A DNA stretch of 64,000 nt. Source: Dyadobacter subterraneus. GTDB taxonomy: Bacteria; Bacteroidota; Bacteroidia; Cytophagales; Spirosomataceae. The translations under genes and the position numbers were made by a program. This document shows positions 45,318-54,654 of the stretch, in pieces. The notes below the pieces were generated by a model. The model did no database searches. It was not told the origin of the DNA and worked only from the letters and a program-made list of their open reading frames with translations. The stretch covers positions 2,516,001-2,580,000 of the forward strand of contig NZ_JACYGY010000001.1 in assembly GCF_015221875.1 (NCBI RefSeq), in the 5' to 3' direction. The stretch's first letter is position 1. Every line of letters starts with the position of its first letter.

Positions 45318-45788
45318 ATGTTCCAGGTTAAAATCCGCCCCGCAACAACTTCCGACCTCCCAACGTTACTACGCTTCGAGCAAGGCGTAATCAATGCTGA
45401 GCGTCCTTTCGACCAGTTAATAAAACCTGATCCTGTTCATTATTATGATATTAAAGAAATGATACGGGCCTCCCATATTGAGCTTCTGGTTGCCGAGATT
45501 GATGGTCAGGTTGTAGGTTCAGGTTATGCCCGAATTGAAAAGGCAAAACATTTTTTGAAACATCCGTTGCACGCTTATCTGGGATTTATGTATGTTGATC
45601 CGTTATTTAGAGGAAAAGGAATCAACAGCAAAATAATCCAACGGCTGAAAGAGTGGGCAATCTCTCAAAATATTTCGGAATTAAGGCTGGATGTTTATGA
45701 GGGTAATGAACCTGCAATCAAAGCTTATGAAAAAGTTGGATTTTGTAAGCAACTGATTAATATGCATATGGAAGTTGGCAAAGGCTAA
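45318..45788 (+). CDS. GNAT-family N-acetyltransferase
   Basis: 156 residues from ATG 45318; the frame is open further upstream but only overlaps the araC-like gene. GNAT features: IRPATTSDLPTLLRFE, VVGSGYARIEKAK, YLGFMYVDPLFRGKGINSKII (acetyl-CoA loop R-G-K-G) and LRLDVYEGNEPAIKAYEKVGF. It acetylates a small molecule or protein amine; target unknown. Confidence 0.92.
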   Translation: MFQVKIRPATTSDLPTLLRFEQGVINAERPFDQLIKPDPVHYYDIKEMIRASHIELLVAEIDGQVVGSGYARIEKAKHFLKHPLHAYLGFMYVDPLFRGKGINSKIIQRLKEWAISQNISELRLDVYEGNEPAIKAYEKVGFCKQLINMHMEVGKG

Positions 45789-45825
45789 TACTATTTTCAT
45801 TTGCTTTAAATAGAAATAATTCGAT

Positions 45826-47208
45826 TTATTTCAAATTAAAACCTGCCCATTTTTTTGATGTATCGTCAATCACCAGCACCCAGTCCGCACTAGGGCCCTG
45901 AGCATAAGGGCTGAATGTCTGCGTTCCCGAATTTTTAAAACTACCAATTTTTATAGAAGTACAATCTCTTGGGTTAAACCAGTACGCAATCAAATTGCTC
46001 GCTTTCATTTTGGCAAGGTCAATATTTAGCGGACGTCCGTAGGGAGTGTAGGCCATCAGGAAATCTTTATTGGAAGACAAAGCGGCGATTTGATAACCTG
46101 GATCCTGGGGATTTTCGTTTTTGATTAAATCATTATCCGGCTGCAATTCCCACCAGGGATGCGATCCGAGCAATTTTTTCAAATACCCCATCTGATTTGC
46201 GCCGGGTAAATCCATGGCAATCTGCCAGGTTGTTCTCGCAAAAGCCATAGGCGCATGTTGAGCCGGATCATACATTTGCCACACATCATGACAGCCATAG
46301 GTATGCCCGCATGCGCCGGAAAATACAGACCAGTAAGCAGCTTGTCTTACGTCAAAATCATTAAAATAACCCAGTTCTGATTTCCAGTTTATCGGGTGGT
46401 CTTCATAACGTGGCTCGGCGTCAAAAGTTGGTTTTACCGGTAATTTATCATAATCATTTTTAAGCATCAGATAATTTTTCCGGTCGCGCAAATCGTGCCC
46501 GCTTTGGAACATATTCACATGCAGCCAATCAGAATTATGGAAAAATTTCGATGAATGACTAAGTCCCTGGGGATGATAAGTAATTAATTGACTGTTGCCT
46601 GAAACCCTGCGAATAGCAGCTGCCATTGCATTAATGATTGAAAGCTGGGTCTCGGTATCCGGATTGCGATCTCCGCCTAAAATCCAGATGACATTTTTAT
46701 TTTTACACCTTTTCGCCAGAAATTCTGCGTAAAACGACGCGTTGTCAGTTGTGAAAATTTCAGGTCCGGGATCCGACTTTTTATTGAATTTATCTCCCCA
46801 GGCGGGTAGCAATGCTATATAAATTCCCAATTTTTCAGCAATCGCAATAACCTTGTCAACATGTTGGAAATATTTTTCATTTGGTTTGGAAGGATCATTA
46901 TTAAATAAGGGCTGATCACCGTTTTGATTCGGTTTTTTCAATCCATCAAAATCGGCGAAAGCCACAGTTTGGATAACATTATATCCTTGTTTGGCTCTTG
47001 TTTTTAAATATGTTTCAGCTTCTTGCAAAGTCAATCGGTGCATCAACTCCCACGCCGTATCACCAAGCCAGAAAAACGGTTTATTATTAGTCTGTTCAAT
47101 ATATCTTTTTCCCTTTTCAACTTTTAATCCAGGCAAAGATTGCGATAATGAAGGATTTGCAAATGCTAGTAATATGAGAAGAAAAATTCTAAAATAAACA
47201 GATTTCAT
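45826..47208 (-). CDS. DUF4038 glycoside hydrolase (GH140 apiosidase-like)
   Basis: 460 residues from ATG 47208 (MKSVYFRIFLLIL, signal peptide); an upstream TTG is less likely. TIM-barrel DUF4038 features: KPFFWLGDTAWELMHRLT, YLKTRAKQGYNVIQTVAFADF, VIWILGGDRNPD, LITYHPQG, PTFDAEPRYEDHP and AYWSVFSGACGHTYGCHDVWQ. A C-terminal beta-sandwich follows (LIAYWFNPRDCTS). GH140 enzymes remove apiose from rhamnogalacturonan II; other specificities exist in DUF4038, so the substrate is not certain. Stands alone, converging with the GNAT gene. Confidence 0.88.
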   Translation of the reverse strand: MKSVYFRIFLLILLAFANPSLSQSLPGLKVEKGKRYIEQTNNKPFFWLGDTAWELMHRLTLQEAETYLKTRAKQGYNVIQTVAFADFDGLKKPNQNGDQPLFNNDPSKPNEKYFQHVDKVIAIAEKLGIYIALLPAWGDKFNKKSDPGPEIFTTDNASFYAEFLAKRCKNKNVIWILGGDRNPDTETQLSIINAMAAAIRRVSGNSQLITYHPQGLSHSSKFFHNSDWLHVNMFQSGHDLRDRKNYLMLKNDYDKLPVKPTFDAEPRYEDHPINWKSELGYFNDFDVRQAAYWSVFSGACGHTYGCHDVWQMYDPAQHAPMAFARTTWQIAMDLPGANQMGYLKKLLGSHPWWELQPDNDLIKNENPQDPGYQIAALSSNKDFLMAYTPYGRPLNIDLAKMKASNLIAYWFNPRDCTSIKIGSFKNSGTQTFSPYAQGPSADWVLVIDDTSKKWAGFNLK

Positions 47209-47925
47209 ATGTATAACAGCCGGTTCGGTTTTCAATAAAAGTATCTGAAATCCAAAGATTACTTATGAAAATAATTACTCTATCCTTATAGTTTTATGGT
47301 GCATCCGAAAAAATATGAGTCTGATAATGATTTCGTTGCGATGATAAACTTATCAAAAGTCGAATAGTTTTGCTCCGTTGGTATATAGCACAAGCTTTCT
47401 CTGATTTCTGTCACCCAAAATAAAATCCTAGCGGCAACTAAGAGAATATGCTGCAAAAGCTGGGAGTTTTAAAAGACAGAATCAAAAACTTTATAGATAT
47501 GACCTAAGCCGTAAGTAGTAGAAAGACGAAGCAGGTGCGGAGGAAGCGGTGATTACTAAGGAGGAAACTAGATTAATAAAATACATTAAGCTGCGGTCTG
47601 AACTAAGATCATCTTAAATGCTTAAAGGCACCATTTCGTAGTTAATTGACGAAATATCGACAGTTTAACAAGAATAAACTGTGGTATTTACTTCAATTTA
47701 ATTTTTTAAAATCATAAATCTCCAAAGGAAATCAACCCATTTTATTGAATTAAAGAAGATTTAATTGTACTTATTTTCTTATTCATAGTATAAAATAAAT
47801 TTTTTTTTCGAAATGTATCTTTCTGGCATAATCTTAGTCATAAAAATGTAACCGAATTAATTAAACATAAGTTAACTGGTTCTTTATCAACTGAATTACG
47901 GTTAGCGATAAAAAAATAAGTTATT
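47209..47925. other. 717-base intergenic region, possible gene remnant
   Basis: No intact gene. Around 47430-47617 short open stretches in one region read LREYAAKAGSFKRQNQKLYRYD and then EEAVITKEETRLIKYIKLRSEL, interrupted by stops. They could be a decayed transposase or helix-turn-helix gene but are too short to assign. The last 100 bases are AT-rich and probably hold the promoter of the next gene. Confidence 0.4.
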
Positions 47926-48315
47926 ATGATACACGAGAAAACATTTGTCCTGGCCGTAGATAGAGAAGCCAAAATCATTGTCAAAGGAAATGTTGCAAAC
48001 AACAGCAAGCAAATCAATATTGATTTTGAATTTTTAATTAAAGAAAAACACGATAAATTTTTCAGAGCACCAATCGGAGTAAATCATCCAAAATATTGGA
48101 AATTGCAAAGCCTTACACCAGGTAAAGCACAGTTGATGCAATTGGTTTACAGCGGCGTTTCAAAGAAACAACTTGATATGGCAATCAAAGAATTTAAACA
48201 GTTTTTCGGCCCGGGTTATGTTTTTAGCAACGATATCAAAATAGAAGAGAGATTGAAAACATTAAAAGGAATCAGACTAACAGATATCAACAGAAGACTA
48301 TTGATGTCAGCATAG
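47926..48315 (+). CDS. Hypothetical 129-residue cytoplasmic protein
   Basis: Small basic protein without signal or membrane segment. It starts MIHEKTFVLAVDREAKIIVKG, has a central FRAPIGVNHPKYWKLQSLTPGKAQLMQLVYSG in two strands-helix units, and a helical basic C-terminus (LKGIRLTDINRRLLMSA). I do not recognise the family. It is followed by a clear hairpin, so it is a real, separately expressed gene in all likelihood. Confidence 0.65.
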   Translation: MIHEKTFVLAVDREAKIIVKGNVANNSKQINIDFEFLIKEKHDKFFRAPIGVNHPKYWKLQSLTPGKAQLMQLVYSGVSKKQLDMAIKEFKQFFGPGYVFSNDIKIEERLKTLKGIRLTDINRRLLMSA

Positions 48316-48358
48316 TGGTTCCAACAAAAAACAAATTCATTTCATCAACTGAATAGAG

Positions 48359-48397
48359 ATAAGTCCATCAACAAGCAATCGCTTTTGATGGACTTAT
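48359..48397 (+). terminator. Terminator after the 129-residue gene
   Basis: ATAAGTCCATCAA and TTGATGGACTTAT form a 13-bp perfect stem with a 13-nt loop, 44 bases after the stop codon. Only a short T-rich tract follows. Confidence 0.75.
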
Positions 48398-48577
48398 TCA
48401 TTTATAATCTAATCACGATCAATCTGCTCTGATTTCTGACAAGTTATATTAAATCTATTATTCGAAAAGTTTCGATATGGCTTTTTGGCATAATAAAAAC
48501 TTTAAAATAGACACATTGGCACAAAATAAAGGCTGGATAAATTTTTGATATTCCTGTTTGTATAAAAGTTTACAGAC

Positions 48578-49501
48578 ATGGATACATTTTCGAGTATGAT
48601 CATTGGGGCTGTGGATAAAACGAAAAACGCAGTCGTAAAAATAGATGTTTTTAAAACCGATAAAGGAAAACTTCGTCCTGCCGGCTCAGGTTCAGGATTC
48701 ATTTTTTCCTCAGACGGTTTGATCTTCACCAATTGCCATGTGGTGGATGGTGCAGAGAAGATAATGGTAAGCTTGCTGAATAATAACGAGATAGAAGCCG
48801 AGTTGATCGGGAAAGATCCGGATACTGATATTGCTATTCTTAAAATTTACACGCAAGGATACTCCGTTGCCAAACTTGGCGATGCCAGTCAGTTGCAAAT
48901 TGGACAGTTTGTGATTGCGATAGGAAATCCTTACGGTTACCAGCATACCGTGACAACAGGTGTAGTGAGTGCTTTGGGCAGATCGTTACAAACGCAATCG
49001 GGGAGATTTGTTGATAATGTAATCCAGTCGGATGCAGCGCTGAACCCGGGAAATTCGGGTGGGCCTATGATTAATACAGACGGGGAAGTGGTTGGCGTTA
49101 ACACGGCTGTGATTCAGGGAGCGCAGGGACTTAGCTTTTCGGTTGACATTAATACGGCCAAGGAAATTGCCAGACAGCTTATTAAAGATGGTAAAGTTTT
49201 CAAAGCGTATCTTGGATTGCAGTTGCAGGATGTTCAGATCAATGAGAAAATCCGCCAGCATTACAAACTTTCAAATCATAAAGGAATCTTTGTTACACAC
49301 ATCGAAGCCAATTCACCAGCATCACGCTCGCAGTTATTGGAAGGCGATATCATTGTTTCTTTTAATAAGAAACCGGTAAGCAGCAGCAACGAACTTTTCA
49401 AAGAGCTGACACACCGTGAAGTGCTTTCCATGGTAGATATCTCCGTAATACGCCACACCGAACTACTAAATTTCATGATCGTCCCAACAGAGAAAAAATA
49501 A
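48578..49501 (+). CDS. HtrA/Deg-type trypsin-like serine protease without signal peptide
   Basis: 307 residues. The catalytic triad is complete: His54 (TNCHVVDG), Asp84 (DTDIAILK) and Ser160 (NPGNSGGPM). One PDZ domain follows (about 205-300, GIFVTHIEANSPASRSQLLEGDII in two parts). DegP-type proteins normally have a signal peptide or membrane anchor; this one begins MDTFSSMIIGAVDKTKNAVV with neither, so it is probably cytoplasmic. An upstream in-frame extension encoding a signal is not seen. It ends just before a bidirectional CGCAGAG inverted repeat. Confidence 0.92.
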   Translation: MDTFSSMIIGAVDKTKNAVVKIDVFKTDKGKLRPAGSGSGFIFSSDGLIFTNCHVVDGAEKIMVSLLNNNEIEAELIGKDPDTDIAILKIYTQGYSVAKLGDASQLQIGQFVIAIGNPYGYQHTVTTGVVSALGRSLQTQSGRFVDNVIQSDAALNPGNSGGPMINTDGEVVGVNTAVIQGAQGLSFSVDINTAKEIARQLIKDGKVFKAYLGLQLQDVQINEKIRQHYKLSNHKGIFVTHIEANSPASRSQLLEGDIIVSFNKKPVSSSNELFKELTHREVLSMVDISVIRHTELLNFMIVPTEKK

Positions 49502-49509
49502 TGATGTTT

Positions 49510-49589
49510 CAACGCAGAGGTAGGTGAGTTTTACGCAGAGTTAAAAGAGTTTAATTTCTCGGTAAAAAACTCCCCCAACTCTGCGTTTA
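49510..49589. repeat. CGCAGAG-type inverted repeat between convergent genes
   Basis: AACGCAGAGGTAGGTGAGTT (from 49510) pairs imperfectly with AACTCCCCCAACTCTGCGTT (to 49588). It has the same layout as 34366-34483 and may also terminate both flanking convergent genes. Confidence 0.7.
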
Positions 49590-49594
49590 ACTAG

Positions 49595-51487
49595 TTATTT
49601 TTTAACTATTGGCAATATCAATTTGGATGGATACTGGGCGTTATGCAGGATTTTGTTATGGGCGATGATGCCTTTTGTTTCGTCAAAATTATTTCCGCCT
49701 GTATTCATATTTCTGTCAAAACGCGGGAAATTGCTGCTTGAAATTTCTACTCGTACGCTATGTCCCGGTTCGAAGAAATTGCTGGTTGACATCGGACTTA
49801 AAGTCAGCTTGTAAATTTTTCCGTTTTCCATCATTACCTCCTTATCAAAACCTTCACGGTAACGTGCGCGCAAAATGGTTTCATCCAGATTGAAAGCGCG
49901 ACCGTCAGGATAAACGTCAATCAGCTTCACAGTAAAATCCGTATCCTTCACATCTGAGGAAACGTAAAGCGTTGTTTCGATTGATCCTGTCAATTCTACG
50001 CCATCTTTAAAAGGCTCAGTAGTGTAAACCAGAATATCCTGACGCGTTTCCATCTGGTGCTGATCCCATGAGCCGCCCTGAATAGCCGTTCCGGTACAGC
50101 AAACATTTCCACCGTATGACGGGACCGGGAATGCCGGATCGTAGGCAAATGCATCTGGTTTCTCATCTTTTCCAACCGGTTTCGCTATTAACTTTCCATC
50201 TCCGTATAAACTGTTTGCGCTTCCTTTGCTTGAAAAATAATAAGTTGTAGGCTCTACATTTGCCGGTGGCCAGGTTTCAGAATGCTGCCATTTGTTTGAA
50301 CCCATGGTGAAGTATTGAACACGCGGCGTTTTTTTGAGCATATTATTTTCCTCGCCTTTCAGCCAGTAATCAAACCAGCCATAGATCAATCCATCATAAT
50401 CCAGTCTCGCATCACCCATACTGCGCTCGCCTACAACGGTGTTTTCAGTTGCACGTTTGTATGCACAATGAAGCGTAGGAGCAATTACTAAGAATTGCCC
50501 GTCCTTAACTTGTTGATCAACCCCGTTTTTTCTAACATGATTAAAAAGCGCCAGATTTGGTCCGGTTGACACATCATACCAGGAAACAAACCAGTAACTC
50601 GGCACGCCAAAAGGCATATTGTCGTGATATAATCCGCCACTATACCACTCCGGATCGTTCGGTTTTCTCACGATCATTTTCTCATACGTACCTTTTGGAC
50701 CATTCACGTTTTGGATAATATCCTGTACCGGCAAATGTTTCAAACCTTGCGCCCAATCCACTTTGGGCATTTCCGGAGCAAGATCATAAAAACGTGAAAT
50801 CCTTGTCAGATCTTCACTGGTGGCTGTTTTGGGGAATAATGGACGAGCCATATTGTCCGTTTCAGTTCCATATAGCCATGTTGTAAAAAGCATTTGCTGC
50901 GCACCACCGCGATACCAGTTTCCCTGCTCCACAAATGGCCCAACTTTACCAACTCCCGCACCAAAACCCATAGGGACCATTGCGGCATGTGAAGGATGAT
51001 CCAGCGCAGCTACGGCCATTTGCCATTCTGCTGTTGAAGAACAGCCAAGCGTACCGATTTTTCCATTGGACCATGGCTGAGCAGTCATCCACGAAAATGC
51101 ATCATATCCATCTGTTGTTGGCGGGCCAAGTATTTCCCAGTTTCCTTCGGAAAAGAATTTTCCTCTTTCATTTTGTACAACATATGCATAACCACGTTTC
51201 ACTGCATCCAGCGCGTCCTGATAGGTGCGTGGCTTTAATTCTCCGTCACCCCAGGAATTGAAATTGTAAGGGGTTTTTGAAAAAATGATTGGTACTTTTT
51301 TATCCGTTTTTGGGCGGTACACATCCGTGGCAAGCCTCACGCCATCGCGCATCGGCATCATTATTTTTTGCTCAATGATTGCGATTTCCTGTAATTTTTT
51401 CAGAACATCGTCCTGCGCAAAAAGTGAAGTGGAAAAAATGAAAAATGTTAAAACAAAACTTAATAATGAAGTAATCTTATTTTTCAT
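49595..51487 (-). CDS. CocE/NonD-family hydrolase (X-Pro dipeptidyl-peptidase S15-like)
   Basis: 630 residues with a signal peptide ([13 protein letters not shown]). N-terminal alpha/beta-hydrolase part: [27 protein letters not shown], the nucleophile region [21 protein letters not shown] (usual elbow GxSYxG is altered to GCSSTA), then APTLHCAYK with a histidine. The C-terminal jelly-roll ([50 protein letters not shown]) is typical. Family members hydrolyse esters or amides such as cocaine or acyl-amino acid esters; the substrate here is unknown. Confidence 0.9.
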   Translation of the reverse strand: MKNKITSLLSFVLTFFIFSTSLFAQDDVLKKLQEIAIIEQKIMMPMRDGVRLATDVYRPKTDKKVPIIFSKTPYNFNSWGDGELKPRTYQDALDAVKRGYAYVVQNERGKFFSEGNWEILGPPTTDGYDAFSWMTAQPWSNGKIGTLGCSSTAEWQMAVAALDHPSHAAMVPMGFGAGVGKVGPFVEQGNWYRGGAQQMLFTTWLYGTETDNMARPLFPKTATSEDLTRISRFYDLAPEMPKVDWAQGLKHLPVQDIIQNVNGPKGTYEKMIVRKPNDPEWYSGGLYHDNMPFGVPSYWFVSWYDVSTGPNLALFNHVRKNGVDQQVKDGQFLVIAPTLHCAYKRATENTVVGERSMGDARLDYDGLIYGWFDYWLKGEENNMLKKTPRVQYFTMGSNKWQHSETWPPANVEPTTYYFSSKGSANSLYGDGKLIAKPVGKDEKPDAFAYDPAFPVPSYGGNVCCTGTAIQGGSWDQHQMETRQDILVYTTEPFKDGVELTGSIETTLYVSSDVKDTDFTVKLIDVYPDGRAFNLDETILRARYREGFDKEVMMENGKIYKLTLSPMSTSNFFEPGHSVRVEISSSNFPRFDRNMNTGGNNFDETKGIIAHNKILHNAQYPSKLILPIVKK

Positions 51488-51586
51488 AGGAAGACAGATA
51501 AGTAATGGGAAGTGATCTTCAAGCTAGTAAGTTTTTGTGAAAAAGGAAATGCTGGTATGGCAGATTTTTACATCAACCTGAAAAAC

Positions 51587-51618
51587 AAAAAAGCAGATTC
51601 GCGAAAATCTGCTTTTTT
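51587..51618 (-). terminator. Terminator of the large cytochrome gene
   Basis: AAAAAAGCAGATT (51587-51599) pairs with AATCTGCTTTTTT (51606-51618), a perfect 13-bp stem with a 6-nt loop; minus-strand reading ends in six T. It lies 21 bases past the stop. Confidence 0.88.
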
Positions 51619-51638
51619 GCAAAACCGAATTTTTAAAT

Positions 51639-54284
51639 TTATTTCTTCTGCTGAGAAAGAAAAGTAATCAGCGAAGCGAATTCTTCATAGGATAATGCGC
51701 TGGCAAGTCCGGTCGGCATCATCGAATCTTCCAATTCTTTACGGGAAACTATGTCAGAAGTTTTGATCGTGTAAAGCTGCCCTGTAATATCTCTCATGAC
51801 CACTTTCGCAGCGGATTCCTGCGTAATGAAACCCATATAAGATTTTCCGCCTTTTGCTTCAATAACCACCGAAGCAAATCCTTGCGAGATCGACGCGTTT
51901 GGTTTCAGGATAGATTCAGCAATCTGTTCACGGTTCATGATCGATCCAATTTGTCCCATAAAAGGTCCTTTCATCGTTTCACCTTTTGTCAAACTGTGGC
52001 AGGCAACACAACCTTGTCTTGTAAATAAAGTTTTACCCAATGCCGGGTCTCCGTTTATTTTTGCCATCGCCAACATTACATCTTCAATCGAAGATTCGCC
52101 AACCTGGCCTTTTTTATTTCTGATTTTGTCAAGGTCAACTTTTACTTCTTCTTTGGCAGCTACCACTTCTTCACCGCCAAATTCTGTAATTTCCATACGG
52201 TTTCTGGCATTCAAATCAGCATAAAACTGCTTTCCTGCCGCGTCTGCTTTGTTCCATTCTTCCGTCAGGATATTTTTAATTTCAGGAGAAGACTCCCAGG
52301 TAACCGCTTTATAATAAGGTCCATGTGAATCCGGACGGGTGCTCCACCACCATGAACCGTCGTAGTCAGCTTCTTTTTTGTATAATCTTGCCAAAGTCAC
52401 AAGAATCTGTTTCTTCAACTCCGGATCGCTTGATTTTTTGTAAGCAGCAATAAGTCCGTCAACCGCTTTTGGATCATGCATATAACGCAATGCCCAAAGT
52501 GCAATGGTTGAATTTTCTGTTCCGATAGCTTTTACCGATGCGTCCACTGCATTTAATTTTACAAGCGAGCGAACGGCAATGTGCGGCAAAATAATAGGGG
52601 AATTAGGTGTTGCATGCGGGCCTTCCACATCTTTTGCAGGCGGAACAAACGAAGCAGGAACTTTTACAGCAAGCAAAGCCTGAGCTGCTTCAAGACGTCC
52701 CAAACGGCCAAGTCCGATCTCCGCGGCAAGCTGAACACGTGGATTTGCATCTTTCATTGCAGAAAGAAATAATTCAGTCGGGACGTTTTTAAGATTTCCC
52801 TTACGATCTGTCAAGGCGCGTAAAACGTATTCTTTTACATCATTTTCAGAAGCAAGTTTTACAAGATTAGCCACGCCAGCTTCACCAGTGATTTGCTCAT
52901 AAGCATAAATTCCTGCAACACGCGTATAAAGCGGCAACGTTTTGTCAGAAGCCAGTTTCCATGCAGCTTCCGTCGCCTGTTTGGCCGGACGTGTTATCAA
53001 TTCCTGCTGTGCATCCAGACGCGCCGTTGCACTTCCTGATTTCAAAATGGTTACCAATTCCTTAATTGATAAATTCTTAACCTCAGGAAAAGCTTTGTAT
53101 TTCCAGTTTTTAGGTACCGCGCGAACGACAAATCCTTTGGAAGCACTTCCTGAATAACCCGCGCCATCCCAGGCAGCAAGGTAAAGACGACCGGAAGCAT
53201 CCACATCTAAATCCGTGATCTGTGATAATTTTATAAAATCCTCTTCCTTTTGCGTGTAAGTAGCTCCGTCTGGCGTTACGCGGTGAATATACGCCTGACT
53301 TCTTCCCCAGTCGGCCATCATCGGTACGTGATTGTATTTTGCAGGCCAGGTATCTTCATCCATATATAAAGAACCAGTTCCTGAACCACCGCCAAGATCA
53401 ATCAGTGCAGGAATAATTTCGTCCGTATGATGTTGAAAAAGAACAGGATATCCATATTCGCCGGATTGGATCTGATTGCTGAAACGAATATTCCATCCAC
53501 CACCGTCATTGGTATTGTCACGGGTAAAAATGTTCATAAATGGGTCAATTGCGACGTCATATATGTTACGCATACCGTGCGTGTAAATTTCCATTTCGGT
53601 ACCATCAGGACGAACGCGGACGATTCCACCACCAAGCATTGTCATTTTTTTGCCTGAACGGTCAATGGCATCATGGAAACCGAAATCTCCAACAGCAATA
53701 TAAATCCACCCGTCAATACCCATCCGAATTCCGTTCGTAGCGTGGTCAGTACCACGGCTTTGCAGGAATTTTGGATTACTGATATGTTCGATCAGTGGCT
53801 TTGATGGCCCATCCGCAACGCCATCCTTATTTTTATCTTCAAAAACAACAAGATCCATTCCTGTTGCCAGCCCATTTTCTTTTGAAAAAACAGTATGAAG
53901 TACATAAACTTTGTCACCCATCGCAATAATTCCGCGCGGATCATCGGCCATGGCGAAAACGGTATGTTTGTCCACTTTACCGTCATTGTCACTATCAACC
54001 AGTTTAACAATACTTCCTTTTCCAGGATCTTTTCCTAATGATCCGATCATATCAACCCCAACGAAAACTTCACCTGTTGAAGCAACAGCAAGACAAGCAG
54101 GACTTGGAGTCAAATCAGGTCCTGTGAAATTGGTAAGAACCAGCTCACTTGGCCAGCTGGATGCGTTTGGTAATGAATCGATACGCGTTTGCGGAGCTTT
54201 CCGGGGTTCATCATTCTCATGCAGCGGATTATACCAGGCAAACATAAGAAAAGCGGAAAACAGACTCAAAGTAATTTTTAACAT
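51639..54284 (-). CDS. Secreted beta-propeller / HEAT-repeat / cytochrome c protein
   Basis: 881 residues with a signal peptide (ITLSLFSAFLMFAW). Order: glucose/sorbosone-dehydrogenase-like six-bladed propeller (about 45-390; GIIAMGDKVYVLHTVF, NGIRMGIDGWIYIAVGDFG, GMRNIYDVAIDPFMNIFTRDN), HEAT-like repeats (about 400-660; ALTDRKGNLKNVPTELFLSAM), and a C-terminal c-type cytochrome with one CxxCH (RQGCVACHSLTKGETMKGP) and a following Met ligand. This is the large membrane-bound dehydrogenase/heme-binding type also common in Planctomycetes. It probably oxidises a sugar or related compound in the periplasm. The substrate cannot be read. Confidence 0.85.
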   Translation of the reverse strand: MLKITLSLFSAFLMFAWYNPLHENDEPRKAPQTRIDSLPNASSWPSELVLTNFTGPDLTPSPACLAVASTGEVFVGVDMIGSLGKDPGKGSIVKLVDSDNDGKVDKHTVFAMADDPRGIIAMGDKVYVLHTVFSKENGLATGMDLVVFEDKNKDGVADGPSKPLIEHISNPKFLQSRGTDHATNGIRMGIDGWIYIAVGDFGFHDAIDRSGKKMTMLGGGIVRVRPDGTEMEIYTHGMRNIYDVAIDPFMNIFTRDNTNDGGGWNIRFSNQIQSGEYGYPVLFQHHTDEIIPALIDLGGGSGTGSLYMDEDTWPAKYNHVPMMADWGRSQAYIHRVTPDGATYTQKEEDFIKLSQITDLDVDASGRLYLAAWDGAGYSGSASKGFVVRAVPKNWKYKAFPEVKNLSIKELVTILKSGSATARLDAQQELITRPAKQATEAAWKLASDKTLPLYTRVAGIYAYEQITGEAGVANLVKLASENDVKEYVLRALTDRKGNLKNVPTELFLSAMKDANPRVQLAAEIGLGRLGRLEAAQALLAVKVPASFVPPAKDVEGPHATPNSPIILPHIAVRSLVKLNAVDASVKAIGTENSTIALWALRYMHDPKAVDGLIAAYKKSSDPELKKQILVTLARLYKKEADYDGSWWWSTRPDSHGPYYKAVTWESSPEIKNILTEEWNKADAAGKQFYADLNARNRMEITEFGGEEVVAAKEEVKVDLDKIRNKKGQVGESSIEDVMLAMAKINGDPALGKTLFTRQGCVACHSLTKGETMKGPFMGQIGSIMNREQIAESILKPNASISQGFASVVIEAKGGKSYMGFITQESAAKVVMRDITGQLYTIKTSDIVSRKELEDSMMPTGLASALSYEEFASLITFLSQQKK

Positions 54285-54654
54285 AATGAAACAGGGTATC
54301 CGGGAATAGTATGAACAGAAAAATTAAATGCTAATGTAAAAAGCAGTAACAAACTTTTATTACTTATCGAATCAGCAAAGTTGTGTCTTTAAAACACATT
54401 TTACCAAAAACGTTAAATTTTTGGCCGAAATTAGAAAAGAAATAACTCCTATTCAACGCAATTTCTGTTTGCAGTCAAAACAGGATTTAAAATTCTTGTC
54501 CATTGATATTATGCAGAATCTAAAAGTGTCAATATTTTTTAATTTTTAAATGACCCGATTACAGCGCTGAATATTTGGCGTAATCAATAACTTAGCTTTT
54601 TGGTTTTCGGACTGGGAATATGTTAAAGAGTCATTTATTAGAAAATAATTGCAT
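54285..54654. other. 370-base divergent promoter region
   Basis: No gene. It separates the cytochrome gene (minus) and the ribokinase gene (plus) and holds the putative promoter at 54376-54408; no clear operator for ribokinase was seen. Confidence 0.5.
54376..54408 (-). promoter_or_regulatory. Putative TTTG-N21-CAACTTTG promoter of the cytochrome gene
   Basis: On the minus strand TTTG (54408-54405) is followed after 21 bases by CAACTTTG (54383-54376), one mismatch from TAnnTTTG. It lies about 92 bases upstream of the start codon. Confidence 0.4.
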
